From: Bacteroidales bacterium | GTDB lineage: Bacteria > Bacteroidota > Bacteroidia > Bacteroidales > Tenuifilaceae | NCBI GenBank assembly: GCA_017524185.1 | Contig: JAFWUG010000152.1 | Coordinates: 1-39,026, forward strand | Direction of reading: 5' to 3' | DNA: 39,026 nt | Shown: piece after piece, positions 1-8,323 of the stretch | Numbering within the stretch: position 1 is the stretch's first letter | Layout: every line of letters starts with the position of its first letter | Position numbers and translations under genes: made by a program | Notes under the pieces: model-generated | Databases searched by the model: none | What the model was told of the DNA's origin: nothing | Seen by the model: the letters and a program-made list of their open reading frames with translations, nothing else

Positions 1-392
1 TTAAGCATGATTTTCGAGAAGGCGATTTGGATCATGGCCTCGGAGGATTCGGAGTAGAACTCGTAGTCCAAGGCAACCCTCCTGAAGTTGTACAGCCAAG
101 CGAAAGACCTTTCGACAATCCATCTCAAAGGGATGACGTTGAACTTCTTAGGGCTTTCATCGGGACGAAGCACGACCTCAAATTGGCATCCCAGCCTCTT
201 TCGGGCCGTCTCCTTCAGTCTGTCGCCCCTGTAGCCACCGTCGGCAAGTATCTTCTTCAGCCCCGGGAGCTTGTGGGCAAGTTTCCCTAATGCCGATTCT
301 GCGCCCTTGCTGTCATGTATGCTTGCTCCGTGGACGGAGACGGCCATCGGGAACCCCAGCGTGTCAACCACGACCTGGTCTTCTCTATTCAT
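1..392 (-). pseudogene. IS5-family transposase, C-terminal fragment, open at the left edge
   Basis: Reading leftward from an ATG at 392, 130 codons stay open to the window edge with no stop seen. The translation has the C-terminal half of an IS5/IS1031-type DDE transposase: VVDTLGFPMAVSVHGA, then ADGGYRGD (second catalytic Asp) and RWIVERSFAWL with the catalytic Glu, followed by the usual R-rich and DYE segment. The N-terminal region with the first catalytic Asp is absent. Upstream of the ATG the sequence turns AT-rich and does not look like transposase. No terminal inverted repeat is visible on the right side. I read it as a remnant that cannot transpose on its own; the rest of its 3' end lies outside the window. 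Confidence 0.8.
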
Positions 393-412
393 ATCTAAAT
401 GAATGGAAACCA

Positions 413-420
413 CAAAGATA
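413..420 (-). promoter_or_regulatory. Bacteroidota -7 box facing the transposase fragment
   Basis: The minus strand reads TATCTTTG, a perfect TAnnTTTG. It lies 20 nt upstream of the ATG of the transposase fragment, so transcription would start about 14 nt before that ATG. No TTTG sits at the ideal -33 spacing. It may once have served another gene truncated together with the element. Confidence 0.4.
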
Positions 421-477
421 CGAATAAATATCCAATTAACCTACTGATTGTCAATTGTTTATACAACTTTTTCTGTC

Positions 478-519
478 ATCCATACAATTTTTTTTTATCC
501 ATTTTTAAACAGTTTCTTA
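478..519 (+). repeat. 42-nt direct repeat, copy 1
   Basis: This copy matches 735-776 at 39 of 42 positions with no gaps. It starts ATCCATACAATT and ends AAACAGTTTCTTA, and is rich in T. Confidence 0.8.
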
Positions 520-641
520 AACTGCTTCTAATTTTGGTAGTATAGACATCCCCATTTCGTTGGATATAATACTTGCTGATAATCAGAAGTTTAGATGTAA
601 ACTATTGCCGTTTGTCCTTTGTTTATCCCCTTTTTTCGGTA

Positions 642-672
642 TTGCCCGCCGAACTTAGAAGCCGTTACTTTG
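642..672 (+). promoter_or_regulatory. Candidate promoter of the heme operon
   Basis: TTG at 642-644 is followed after 20 nt by TTACTTTG at 665-672. This matches the Bacteroidota -33/-7 spacing, with one mismatch to TAnnTTTG. The start point would be near 679, giving a leader of about 100 nt that contains repeat copy 2. Confidence 0.5.
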
Positions 673-734
673 CAGCCGCTAAACAAGTTCGTTTCATTCA
701 CAAAATAATACGCGTTATGAAGAGCATTGCAATT

Positions 735-776
735 ATCCATACAATTCTTTTTTATCCATTATTAAACAGCTTCTTA
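735..776 (+). repeat. 42-nt direct repeat, copy 2
   Basis: This is the second copy, 257 nt downstream of the first and ending 5 nt before the receptor start codon. It differs from copy 1 at three positions. Its place immediately before the ATG suggests copy 1 is a relic of a duplicated gene start or leader. Confidence 0.8.
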
Positions 777-781
777 TCATC

Positions 782-2839
782 ATGAAATGTTTGTTCACTG
801 CATCGGCATTCGTTATAATATCGACCAGTTCTCTCTTTGCGCAGCAAACTGCCGATACGGCTGGGCTGTATCTCAATCAAGGCGACCCGTTTTTGATCGA
901 TCAACTGGTGGTTACCGCCACCCGTACGCCCAAGAAACTCAAGGAGGTGCCCGTAATCACGCAGATAATAACGGCTAAGCAGATTGAGGAACGCGGCCTG
1001 CACGACATCCAAGAGCTGCTGATGCAGGAAACTCCAGGCATCAATTTTCAGGAAGTGGGCTACGGCACCGACATCAGCCTGCAGGGATTAGGGGCTAAGC
1101 ATATTCTATTCCTAATCGATGGGGAGAGAATAGCGGGCGAGAACAGCGGCAATATCGACTACCAGCGGTTAAACCTTCAAAATGTTGAGCGCATTGAGAT
1201 TGTGAAGGGCGCATCATCGGCGTTATATGGGTCGCAGGCCATGGGCGGGGTCATCAACATCATCACCAAAAAGGCGCAGCAGCCCTTAGAAGCCCAGCTG
1301 GGGCTGCGCTATGCGAGCCCGAACCAGCGCAACTTCGAAACGGTGAAGCCCGACGATGAGCAGCGTCGCTTTAAGATTAACCTCGATAGGCCCAACATGG
1401 TGGCCAACGCATCGCTGGCCGGAAGGCTGGGCCCTATGCGGGCGAGTGTCGATGTGGTACGCAAGAGCAGCGATGCCTATCAGCTATTCGATAGGGCTGG
1501 ATTGCAAAAACGGTTCGTGCAATACGGCATCACCGTTGATGAACCCGTCAGCCCAAAACCTACCAGTATATCGGGCTATGAGGATTTGCAGGCTAGCCTG
1601 CGCATCGATGCGCAACCCCTCGATGCGCTGTCGTTGCGGGGGCATCTTACCTATTATACGCTCAATAAGTACGACTTTGAACCCAATAATATCTTCGACC
1701 AGTCGGTCGATTGGGCTTTTGGCGGGGGTGTGGCCTATATGATTGACACAGCCCGCCGCATTGAGTTCAGTATGCATGCCGACCGTTACAGCCGCTACGA
1801 TAAGTTTGAGCGCAAAGACGGACGGAGGCTCGAGTATGCCAACAATATTGAGCAGCCTAGGCTGAGCTACTTTAGTGCGGCCTTGCCCAAGCAGGAGCTG
1901 AGCCTAGGGCTAGAGTTATATAGAGAGTCGCTGCTCAGCGATAAGTTCGCAGCCAATGTCAAGGAAACTAAGGCCCAGTGGTATGTTTCTCTCTATGCGC
2001 AGGACGATTATCGCGCCACCGATTTGCTTTCCGTTGCCATCGGCGCACGCGCCGACTATCACAAAGAGTATGGGCTCACCATAACTCCAAAGGTATCGGC
2101 TATGCTCATGCTGCGCCCGTTCACGCTCCGCGCCAATTATGCACGCGGATACCGTTCGCCTACGCTCAAAGAACTCTACATGAACTGGGATCATCTGGGC
2201 ATGTTCTGGATCTATGGCAATGCTGCTCTTAGGCCCGAAACCAATCATTACGTATCGCTCTCGTCCGAGTTCACAAATCGATGGCTGAGCATCAGCGCAA
2301 ATGCTTATGCTAATCATTTCCGCGATAAGATTGAGGGCATATGGACGGCCAGTCAGACGGAACTCCGCTATACCAATATCGGCAAAAGCCTTCTTATGGG
2401 ACTCGAGTCGATGGCAAAGCTACGCATATGGCAACCATTGGTAGTATATGCCTCGTACTCATATCTTTATGTAAAAAAGACAGATGGGGTAAGGCTTAGC
2501 TCTGCCGCTCCGCATTCGGGTACGCTGCGCCTAGAGCTTAGCTCCATGCAAAAGCGCTACCCTACAGTGCTCAACATAGCGGCGAGCATCACCGGGGGCA
2601 AGGAGTTCGATGTGCTCGATGAGCTCAATATCGATGGGCAGGAGGTGGAAGCCTACTATCGGGTGAACGTTGCGCCATACAGCCTGTGGATCATCTCCAT
2701 AGCCCAGCATTTGCACCGATACGCCATGTTGTCGGCGGGAGTTGAGAATCTGTTCAATCACACTGCCGACCGGGTGAACTTTAACACATCAACATCGCCC
2801 GGGCGGAGCTTCTTCGTGGCCTGCACGCTGAAATGGTGA
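782..2839 (+). CDS. TonB-dependent outer-membrane receptor, HmuR-like (heme uptake)
   Basis: The 685-residue protein has a signal peptide (cleavage probably after Ala20, SLFA), a TonB-box-like DQLVVTATRT at about 40-49, a plug domain to about residue 155 (including VERIEIVKGASSALYGSQAMGG and VINIITKK) and a C-terminal beta-barrel ending in the aromatic CTLKW expected for outer-membrane assembly. Around residues 457-490 a YRSP motif is followed by DHLG and NAALRPE. These resemble the FRAP/YRAP and NPDL motifs of heme receptors such as P. gingivalis HmuR. The HmuY-like lipoprotein gene starts 37 bp downstream, which supports heme as the substrate. In the P. gingivalis hmu locus hmuY comes first, so the order here is reversed. 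A cobalamin or other siderophore substrate cannot be excluded from sequence alone. Confidence 0.88.
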   Translation: MKCLFTASAFVIISTSSLFAQQTADTAGLYLNQGDPFLIDQLVVTATRTPKKLKEVPVITQIITAKQIEERGLHDIQELLMQETPGINFQEVGYGTDISLQGLGAKHILFLIDGERIAGENSGNIDYQRLNLQNVERIEIVKGASSALYGSQAMGGVINIITKKAQQPLEAQLGLRYASPNQRNFETVKPDDEQRRFKINLDRPNMVANASLAGRLGPMRASVDVVRKSSDAYQLFDRAGLQKRFVQYGITVDEPVSPKPTSISGYEDLQASLRIDAQPLDALSLRGHLTYYTLNKYDFEPNNIFDQSVDWAFGGGVAYMIDTARRIEFSMHADRYSRYDKFERKDGRRLEYANNIEQPRLSYFSAALPKQELSLGLELYRESLLSDKFAANVKETKAQWYVSLYAQDDYRATDLLSVAIGARADYHKEYGLTITPKVSAMLMLRPFTLRANYARGYRSPTLKELYMNWDHLGMFWIYGNAALRPETNHYVSLSSEFTNRWLSISANAYANHFRDKIEGIWTASQTELRYTNIGKSLLMGLESMAKLRIWQPLVVYASYSYLYVKKTDGVRLSSAAPHSGTLRLELSSMQKRYPTVLNIAASITGGKEFDVLDELNIDGQEVEAYYRVNVAPYSLWIISIAQHLHRYAMLSAGVENLFNHTADRVNFNTSTSPGRSFFVACTLKW

Positions 2840-2876
2840 TGCGTAATGACGAATAAATCCTGTAAATATTCATAAT

Positions 2877-3485
2877 ATGTTGAGCAAAAGTAAATTGAGA
2901 ATCGTTTGGGCCATTGCCATTATGGGTATGATGGCTATGACGGCCTGCTCTAAGACCGAAGAGCAGCAGCCAGAAGACACCACCAAGTCGAAAAATGTAA
3001 CGTTGAGCCGTAAGACCGATTATGGCGACGACTGGATCTATTTCTCGCTGCGCGAGGGTAAGGAGCTAAGCATCGCCGAGGCCAATCACAAGACCGACCT
3101 CTCGTGGGACTTGGCCTTTAATCGTTACAATGTGCGCACCAACAGCGGCCTATCGGGGAACGGACAGGGCGGAGCGCTCAAAACCGAGAGTACCAGCTTC
3201 GACGATGTGAACGCCGTGCCCGCAGGCCAGTTCGCTATCGACACGGTTTACATCATATCGGCACCGGGGTCAGGATTCCCGCCTCCCACCATGGAGTCCA
3301 CTGCCAACTTAGTGCTCTGCGAGGCTATAGCCTTCTCCGGGCCTCCGCCAGCCTATACGCCTAGCCCCAATGTGTTTATAGTGCGGCTGGCCGATGGTCG
3401 CTACGCCAAGTTCATGGCCATTGGTTTCTACAACGACGAAGGGGTATCGGGTTATTATACCTTTAAGTACGCCTTGCTCGATTAG
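2877..3485 (+). CDS. hmuY: HmuY-family heme-binding lipoprotein
   Basis: The 202-residue protein has a lipoprotein signal with the acceptor Cys24 in MTAC. The mature part has HmuY-family features: DDWIYFSLREG, SWDLAFNRYNVRTNSG followed by the Gly-rich SGNGQGGA, and a C-terminal FIVRLADGRYAKF / YYTFKYA segment. HmuY proteins are exported hemophores that pass heme to the TonB receptor. The P. gingivalis protein binds heme through two His residues. Here the only His is His71, in the N-terminal part, whereas Met139 and Met180 lie in the region where homologues such as PinO use Met ligands. Met ligation is an inference. The gene lies between the receptor and a PepSY-type membrane protein in one apparent operon. 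Confidence 0.85.
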   Translation: MLSKSKLRIVWAIAIMGMMAMTACSKTEEQQPEDTTKSKNVTLSRKTDYGDDWIYFSLREGKELSIAEANHKTDLSWDLAFNRYNVRTNSGLSGNGQGGALKTESTSFDDVNAVPAGQFAIDTVYIISAPGSGFPPPTMESTANLVLCEAIAFSGPPPAYTPSPNVFIVRLADGRYAKFMAIGFYNDEGVSGYYTFKYALLD

Positions 3486-3563
3486 CCACAGTTGTGTGTT
3501 TTTGCGGCATCAATGTCATTGTGCCATTAAAATGCCGTTCACCTCAATTGTCCATAAGTCATC

Positions 3564-5075
3564 ATGAATAAGCAGCATAGGAAGGGCAAAAGATGGATGG
3601 CCATCCATAAATGGGGCGGGCTGGTGTTCGCGGTGTTCATCCTCATATTCTGCCTATCGGGTATCGTGCTTAATCACCGACGGGCAGTATCGCATATCGA
3701 TGTAAGCCGCCGTTGGATGCCCGCTTCGTATCGTTACGACAATTGGAACAACGGCTTCATAAAGGGCACAGCTATGCTCCCCAGCGGCGAATTGCTCGCC
3801 TATGGGAATGCGGGCATATGGCTTACCGATTCGGCTTTCAGCTGTTTTACGCCAATGAACGAAGGAATAGAGCGGGGCATCGACTGCCGTAAAATATCGC
3901 GTATAGTAGTCCGCCCTGACAGCTCGGTATGGTGCGCCGCGCAGTGGGACGTGTATCGGCTCAATGCACAGCGGCAATGGCAGCGCATGCCCATCGGCAA
4001 TGGAGCCGAGCGCATAGCCGATATCGAGTGCCGGGCCGACACGCTGGTGGTGCTCTCACGTTCGCATCTGTTCGTATCGGGCGGCAATGGTGCGCCATTC
4101 GTGCGCAGTGAGCTGTTGTGCCCCGATGGATTCTCGACAAAGGTAACGCTCTTTCAAACGGTTTGGAAGCTGCATAGCGGCGAATTGTTCGGTCTTCCAG
4201 GGCAGATCTTTGTTGATATTGTGGCCTTAGCGCTTGCTGCGCTGTGCATCACAGGAGTGACCATCACGCTGCTCAAACCGATACTCAGGCATCGCTCTCG
4301 CCGGCAGCAATCCGCAACCGCGCCGGCAGGAGCCTTGCGCATCGCCATCCGGTGGCACAATTATTTGGGAGCATGGCTATTGGTGTTCTCCTTGATGCTG
4401 GTACTCACGGGGGCCTGCCTCCGCCCTCCGCTCATGGTGCCATTGGCCCTTACCAGCACCGAGCCTATACCAGGCACTACTATGGCATCGAGCAATCCAT
4501 TCCACGATAGGCTAAGGGCCATCCGTTGGGATGAACATCGGCAAGCATGGCTGCTTTCCACCACGAATGGATTCTACTGCATGCGGCATCTCAACCAGCG
4601 GCCTGCGGCTCTAAAACCCGCACCGCCCATCAGCCCTATGGGCATCAATGTATTTGAACTACATGATAGCACGCAATGGTTAATTGGTTCATTTAGTGGT
4701 ATTTATGTATGGAATATAGATAACGCTACTATTATTGATGCCATCAGCGGTAAGGCTGTACCATCGGGGCGTGGACGGCCAGTGGCCTCGCACGCTATTG
4801 CCGGATACTCCCCGCACCTCGGCGTGCTATTCGATTACGCTAAGGGAGCCATGACCCCTGTTGCTCCAATGCCGCTTGAGGCGCAGTCCCAGCCCATATC
4901 GCTATGGAATTTCGCGTTGGAGCTTCACGTGGGCCGTTGCTATAGGCCATTTCTGGGGCCTTTGTCGGAGCTATTCGTTTTTGTTGCGGGTACGCTTTCG
5001 ACGTTAATCCTCGTCTCGGGCAGCATTATATATCGGAGGCGGCATCGCCAGCAGAATGATGATTGCGCTGGCTGA
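3564..5075 (+). CDS. PepSY-associated TM helix (iron-regulated-type) membrane protein
   Basis: The 503-residue inner-membrane protein opens with HKWGGLVFAVFILIFCLSG, the PepSY_TM signature with a His-Trp-Gly start. A large periplasmic segment follows (about 50-205) with blade-like repeats. Then come a second helix near 213-235, a third after IRWHNYLGAWLL near 262-290, another periplasmic part, and a last helix near 470-490 ending in an RRRHRQQ tail. Proteins of this kind are often linked to siderophore or heme uptake in Bacteroidota, and some relatives act as reductases. It is the last gene of the apparent heme operon, 78 bp after hmuY. The biochemical role is not shown by the sequence; heme or iron processing after import is an inference. 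Confidence 0.8.
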   Translation: MNKQHRKGKRWMAIHKWGGLVFAVFILIFCLSGIVLNHRRAVSHIDVSRRWMPASYRYDNWNNGFIKGTAMLPSGELLAYGNAGIWLTDSAFSCFTPMNEGIERGIDCRKISRIVVRPDSSVWCAAQWDVYRLNAQRQWQRMPIGNGAERIADIECRADTLVVLSRSHLFVSGGNGAPFVRSELLCPDGFSTKVTLFQTVWKLHSGELFGLPGQIFVDIVALALAALCITGVTITLLKPILRHRSRRQQSATAPAGALRIAIRWHNYLGAWLLVFSLMLVLTGACLRPPLMVPLALTSTEPIPGTTMASSNPFHDRLRAIRWDEHRQAWLLSTTNGFYCMRHLNQRPAALKPAPPISPMGINVFELHDSTQWLIGSFSGIYVWNIDNATIIDAISGKAVPSGRGRPVASHAIAGYSPHLGVLFDYAKGAMTPVAPMPLEAQSQPISLWNFALELHVGRCYRPFLGPLSELFVFVAGTLSTLILVSGSIIYRRRHRQQNDDCAG

Positions 5076-5172
5076 AGTAGCGCAGCGCTGGCTCGGCGGC
5101 CATGTATGCCTCTATGAGGTGCAGTTTTGCGCTGATGCGCCTATGCTGCCCAATTCTGCTATCGTGTTCACG

Positions 5173-6288
5173 CTACAGCTCATAGTCAGGCGGTATTACG
5201 CGGAGTTCTGATTGCTCAACAACCTTGCCATCAACATTATGAAAAGGATCGTAGTTGGGCTTTTTATTGGGTTGTATGCTGGTTACGTTGTTGTTTGTTA
5301 CAACATAGTCGAATGTGTATATGCAGTTATTTCGCTCCCCTTTCTTTGTTTCGTGAGTAACATCAGATTCAGTTCGAGCATATTTTAAAACGTATTTTTC
5401 ATCTAAATTTTTTTCATATTTCGAATATATTTTCCAAGAGTTTAAATATAACTTGTTACCTCGAATGCTTTTTTTATACGGTTTTTGCCCAGTTGATTTA
5501 TGAGTATAATCCATCGATAGAATGGCGTTATCATTTACATGGTAATGAATCGTAATAAAACCAGGTATATCCGTCCAGGAATATTTGAGTGTGCAACGAA
5601 ACACATATACAGAACTACTTCCATCGTCTGATGTGGATATATCGTGTAATGTCCAATTATGTGACTTAAACAAAACATTATATGCATTATATAACTGAAC
5701 ACAATTCGCAACTTGAAAGTACATAAAACTCTCAAATAATGTATTATTTTTTGTCAAAACAATATTTTCAGTAGCAACCCGTACATTACCACGTTCACCC
5801 TTGACTGTTTTATCACTACAATACAACTCGCACTCGCCTAAAAACGCCAATTTTCCATTTTCTACCATCTGCTTGCGATATACTCCACCTAGCACTGGAT
5901 ACGGATCGGGATATGATGCCAAAGCCATGCTCTTTATTTCCTGCAACAAACTATCAATGTTTATCGGTTTTACAACCACTTCTCTAATCTGATATATTCG
6001 TGGCTGTAGCATCACTGAGGCATTGTGCATAAGCTGTGCAACTGAAAACACCCTGCGCTCATATCCCACCGCTGAAAAGGCAATGGAGTCAAACTGTTGA
6101 GCGTTATTTACAATATAATCTCCATTAACATTCGCAATAGTCCCATTGGTAGAATTGCTGCCCAAAACAATGGTGCAAAAAGGAATAGGCTCCCGTGTTT
6201 GCACGTCATGCACAGTGCCACTGATGGTTTGGGCGTAAACATTTATCGTTGAGAACAAAGCAAAAAATAAAAACACAAATCGTGGCAT
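5173..6288 (-). CDS. Exported protein with carboxypeptidase-like regulatory domain
   Basis: The 371-residue protein has a signal peptide (cleavage near YAQ, residue 20) and an N-terminal carboxypeptidase-like regulatory beta-sandwich (TISGTVHDVQTREPIP, GDYIV, FSAVGYERR), residues about 21-95. A longer region of unknown function follows, starting with SLLQEIKSMALASYPDPYP. The same architecture occurs in the gene at 25573-26820, so the two look like diverged paralogues. The domain is common at the N-terminus of outer-membrane proteins in this phylum, but no barrel or protease motif is evident here. The gene is visibly AT-richer than the heme operon. No -7 box was found upstream, so read-through from the polymerase operon 61 bp away is possible. 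Confidence 0.65.
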   Translation of the reverse strand: MPRFVFLFFALFSTINVYAQTISGTVHDVQTREPIPFCTIVLGSNSTNGTIANVNGDYIVNNAQQFDSIAFSAVGYERRVFSVAQLMHNASVMLQPRIYQIREVVVKPINIDSLLQEIKSMALASYPDPYPVLGGVYRKQMVENGKLAFLGECELYCSDKTVKGERGNVRVATENIVLTKNNTLFESFMYFQVANCVQLYNAYNVLFKSHNWTLHDISTSDDGSSSVYVFRCTLKYSWTDIPGFITIHYHVNDNAILSMDYTHKSTGQKPYKKSIRGNKLYLNSWKIYSKYEKNLDEKYVLKYARTESDVTHETKKGERNNCIYTFDYVVTNNNVTSIQPNKKPNYDPFHNVDGKVVEQSELRVIPPDYEL

Positions 6289-6349
6289 AATCCATAATTT
6301 TTTGTTGTAGATTTGTAATTTTTAATAGGCGTTGAGGTGCATGTGTTTT

Positions 6350-6559
6350 TTAAATCGATTGGAAATCGTCCCAGCATTCATCGCTATCGATTTCGTCAAT
6401 GCTGTCGTTTGTGCGAATTGTATCTTCAATCGCCTCTGAATGGCCTGTTATTGCAGCAAATGGGGCAAACTGAGCTGCTCGTTTTTCCATGCTTAGGCGA
6501 GGTCGTGTTTCCGACACGTGGTGCGGTAAATCAATTATGTCGTCGTAGTTGTCAGTCAT
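6350..6559 (-). CDS. Small YolD-like-type partner of Y-family polymerase
   Basis: The 69-residue protein has DDIIDLPHHVSETRPRLSM followed by KRAAQFAPFAAITGH and an acidic C-terminus rich in Asp and Glu. The RAAQFAPFAALTGY-type motif is characteristic of short proteins encoded beside UvrX/UmuC-like polymerases in Firmicutes and Bacteroidota. Its start codon overlaps the polymerase stop codon (ATGA), so translation is probably coupled. The function is not established. A role in controlling or targeting the polymerase is an inference from the conserved pairing. Confidence 0.75.
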   Translation of the reverse strand: MTDNYDDIIDLPHHVSETRPRLSMEKRAAQFAPFAAITGHSEAIEDTIRTNDSIDEIDSDECWDDFQSI

Positions 6560-8049
6560 GCCTTATGTCCTCCTATTTGCTCGTTGCGTTCTTTGGCCGT
6601 TGCGCCGTCTTTAAAATTTATACCCTTGAGAATTGAATTTTTTCCAAATCGACCTTTAATTTCAATTACTGTTTCTTGTAGTTTTCTTTCCTTTGCTTTT
6701 TGCTTTTCTTGTTCTTGACGCTGGGCTTCGAGCGTGTCAATATCAGAAAAAAGGTTGTATTGAACGACAGCTTTTGGCTGTCTTTGGGCAACCTCTTCGC
6801 TAATTACGTGAGCAAAGGTGAGGGTTATTCGTCGTACAAGAAGCTCGTGTTTTGTGATTTTTTCAAATAGTTTTGTTGTGGCCTCAACAATAGTACTGCT
6901 CAGCGATGTATGGTTTTCGAGGTTTATTGTTCCATGCGAGTGTTTCGGTACGCTACGGCCATAATAGTCGGTGGCTATTTCGCCTGTGTACGAGCTGTTT
7001 AGGCTTTCAGTATCGTAGTTTATTGTTAGTACAATTTTGTTGGTTACAAGCCTGTGTTTCACCATGTTGAGTGTTAGGTCGTCGGCCATCTCTGCAACCA
7101 CAATTTTTGCCTTTTCGTATTCGTAGCCTTTCGACAGAACCTGCCCACGGCTAAGCGAATTTGTGGCAGGTTTGTATCGCTTAACGTCTTCCATGCCAAC
7201 GGGTTCCCATCCCCAAGCATGGTCGATTAGCAGTTCGGCATTCACACCAAACAGGCTGTATAGCAAATCCTCGTTTTGCAGACTACAGCGGGCTATTTTG
7301 CCCATGGTGTCGATACCATAAGCCTCTAGTTTTGAGGCTGTTCCATGCCCGATGCGCCAAAAGTTAGTTAGCGGTCTATGATTCCACAGTTTGTGCCGAT
7401 AGCTCATCTCGTCTAATTTGGCTATTCTTGCGCCGTTTTCGTCGGGTTCGATATGTTTAGCCACAATATCCATGGCCACCTTGCACAAATACATATTTGT
7501 GCCAATGCCTGCTGTTGCTGTAATTCCAGTCTGTATTATAACATCTTTTAAAATTTTTCTAACCAAAGATTTTGCATCGAGTTTGTATGTTTTTAAATAT
7601 GCTGTAGCATCAATAAACACTTCGTCGATAGAATAAGGATAAATGTCTTCGTGTGAAATATATTTCAAATAAACTTTGTATATTTTTGTGCTGTAATTTA
7701 TATAATGAGCCATTCGTGGCGGTGCAACAATATAATCTAACTCTAAGTCTGCATTTGCTTGCAAAGTTGGATGATGATAAGATTTTGCAGTAAACGGCCT
7801 ATAGCCAATGGCTCTTTGGCGTTCGTTGTTTACGGCTCTAACGCGCTGCACCACCTCAAAAAGTCGCGGACGGCCGCCAATGCCGTATGTTTTCAGCGAT
7901 GGCGAAACGGCCAGGCATATTGTTTTGTCGGTACGGCTCTTGTCGGCCACCACCAGGTTGGTTGTAAGCGGATCTAGCCCGCGCTCAACGCATTCAACCG
8001 ATGCGTAGAACGATTTCAGGTCGATTGCTATATATGTCCGCTCTTTCAT
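6556..8049 (-). CDS. Y-family translesion DNA polymerase (UmuC/DinB/UvrX-like)
   Basis: The 497-residue protein has the Y-family catalytic motifs: IAIDLKSFYASVE with Asp10 and the SIDE motif at 140-143 (Asp142, Glu143), followed by a helix-hairpin-helix thumb region (FWRIGHGTASKLEAYGI) and a little-finger domain. The tail after about 440 is charged and contains QRQEQEKQKAKERKLQE. The length and the small downstream partner fit the UvrX-like subgroup better than a classical DinB. It copies damaged DNA with low fidelity. It has its own promoter at 8139-8170. I saw no LexA-type palindrome between the promoter and the start. Confidence 0.88.
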   Translation of the reverse strand: MKERTYIAIDLKSFYASVECVERGLDPLTTNLVVADKSRTDKTICLAVSPSLKTYGIGGRPRLFEVVQRVRAVNNERQRAIGYRPFTAKSYHHPTLQANADLELDYIVAPPRMAHYINYSTKIYKVYLKYISHEDIYPYSIDEVFIDATAYLKTYKLDAKSLVRKILKDVIIQTGITATAGIGTNMYLCKVAMDIVAKHIEPDENGARIAKLDEMSYRHKLWNHRPLTNFWRIGHGTASKLEAYGIDTMGKIARCSLQNEDLLYSLFGVNAELLIDHAWGWEPVGMEDVKRYKPATNSLSRGQVLSKGYEYEKAKIVVAEMADDLTLNMVKHRLVTNKIVLTINYDTESLNSSYTGEIATDYYGRSVPKHSHGTINLENHTSLSSTIVEATTKLFEKITKHELLVRRITLTFAHVISEEVAQRQPKAVVQYNLFSDIDTLEAQRQEQEKQKAKERKLQETVIEIKGRFGKNSILKGINFKDGATAKERNEQIGGHKA

Positions 8050-8138
8050 GGATTAACTATAAGCTGTGCTTATAACGTTCTGTTAGTGTGTGTTGCTGCT
8101 GTGGAAAAGTTAATTTTGTTCTTTTGCTTTCGATGATG

Positions 8139-8170
8139 CAAATGTAGTATTTGTGTGTGTAATTCCCAAA
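8139..8170 (-). promoter_or_regulatory. Promoter of the Y-family polymerase operon
   Basis: On the minus strand TTTG (8170-8167) is followed after 20 nt by TACATTTG (8146-8139), a full match to the Bacteroidota consensus. The transcript would start near 8132, leaving a leader of about 83 nt before the ATG at 8049. Confidence 0.7.
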
Positions 8171-8323
8171 TTTTTTATGCTAAGCCTATTTTGTTGTTGT
8201 GTTTTAGTATGGCTCTGTATATTATTTAGATGTTGTTTTTGTAGTGAGTTTTGAATTTCTCAAACCTTAGTTATGTCGAATTTGTAGAATATTCGAGCCT
8301 AATTTTTGTCCATTATATCGATT

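Larger units (their letters stand above)
393..781. other. AT-rich intergenic leader of the heme operon
   Basis: About 390 bases without a convincing gene. The short open frame at 573-785 has no recognisable domain and no family-like sequence. The stretch holds a leftward -7 box, two copies of a 42-nt direct repeat and a candidate promoter for the TonB-dependent receptor. I looked for an iron-regulator palindrome and did not find a convincing one. Confidence 0.6.

Noticed and set aside
27-290. Open frame of 87 codons on the plus strand
   Set aside because: It lies antisense to a recognisable IS5-type transposase frame and has no family resemblance.
393-781. Fur-type iron box in front of the heme operon
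   Set aside because: I looked for an inverted GATAAT-like repeat near the promoter and found only isolated half-site resemblance.
573-785. Open frame of 70 codons before the heme receptor
   Set aside because: It covers the candidate promoter and repeat copy 2, overlaps the receptor start and shows no domain.
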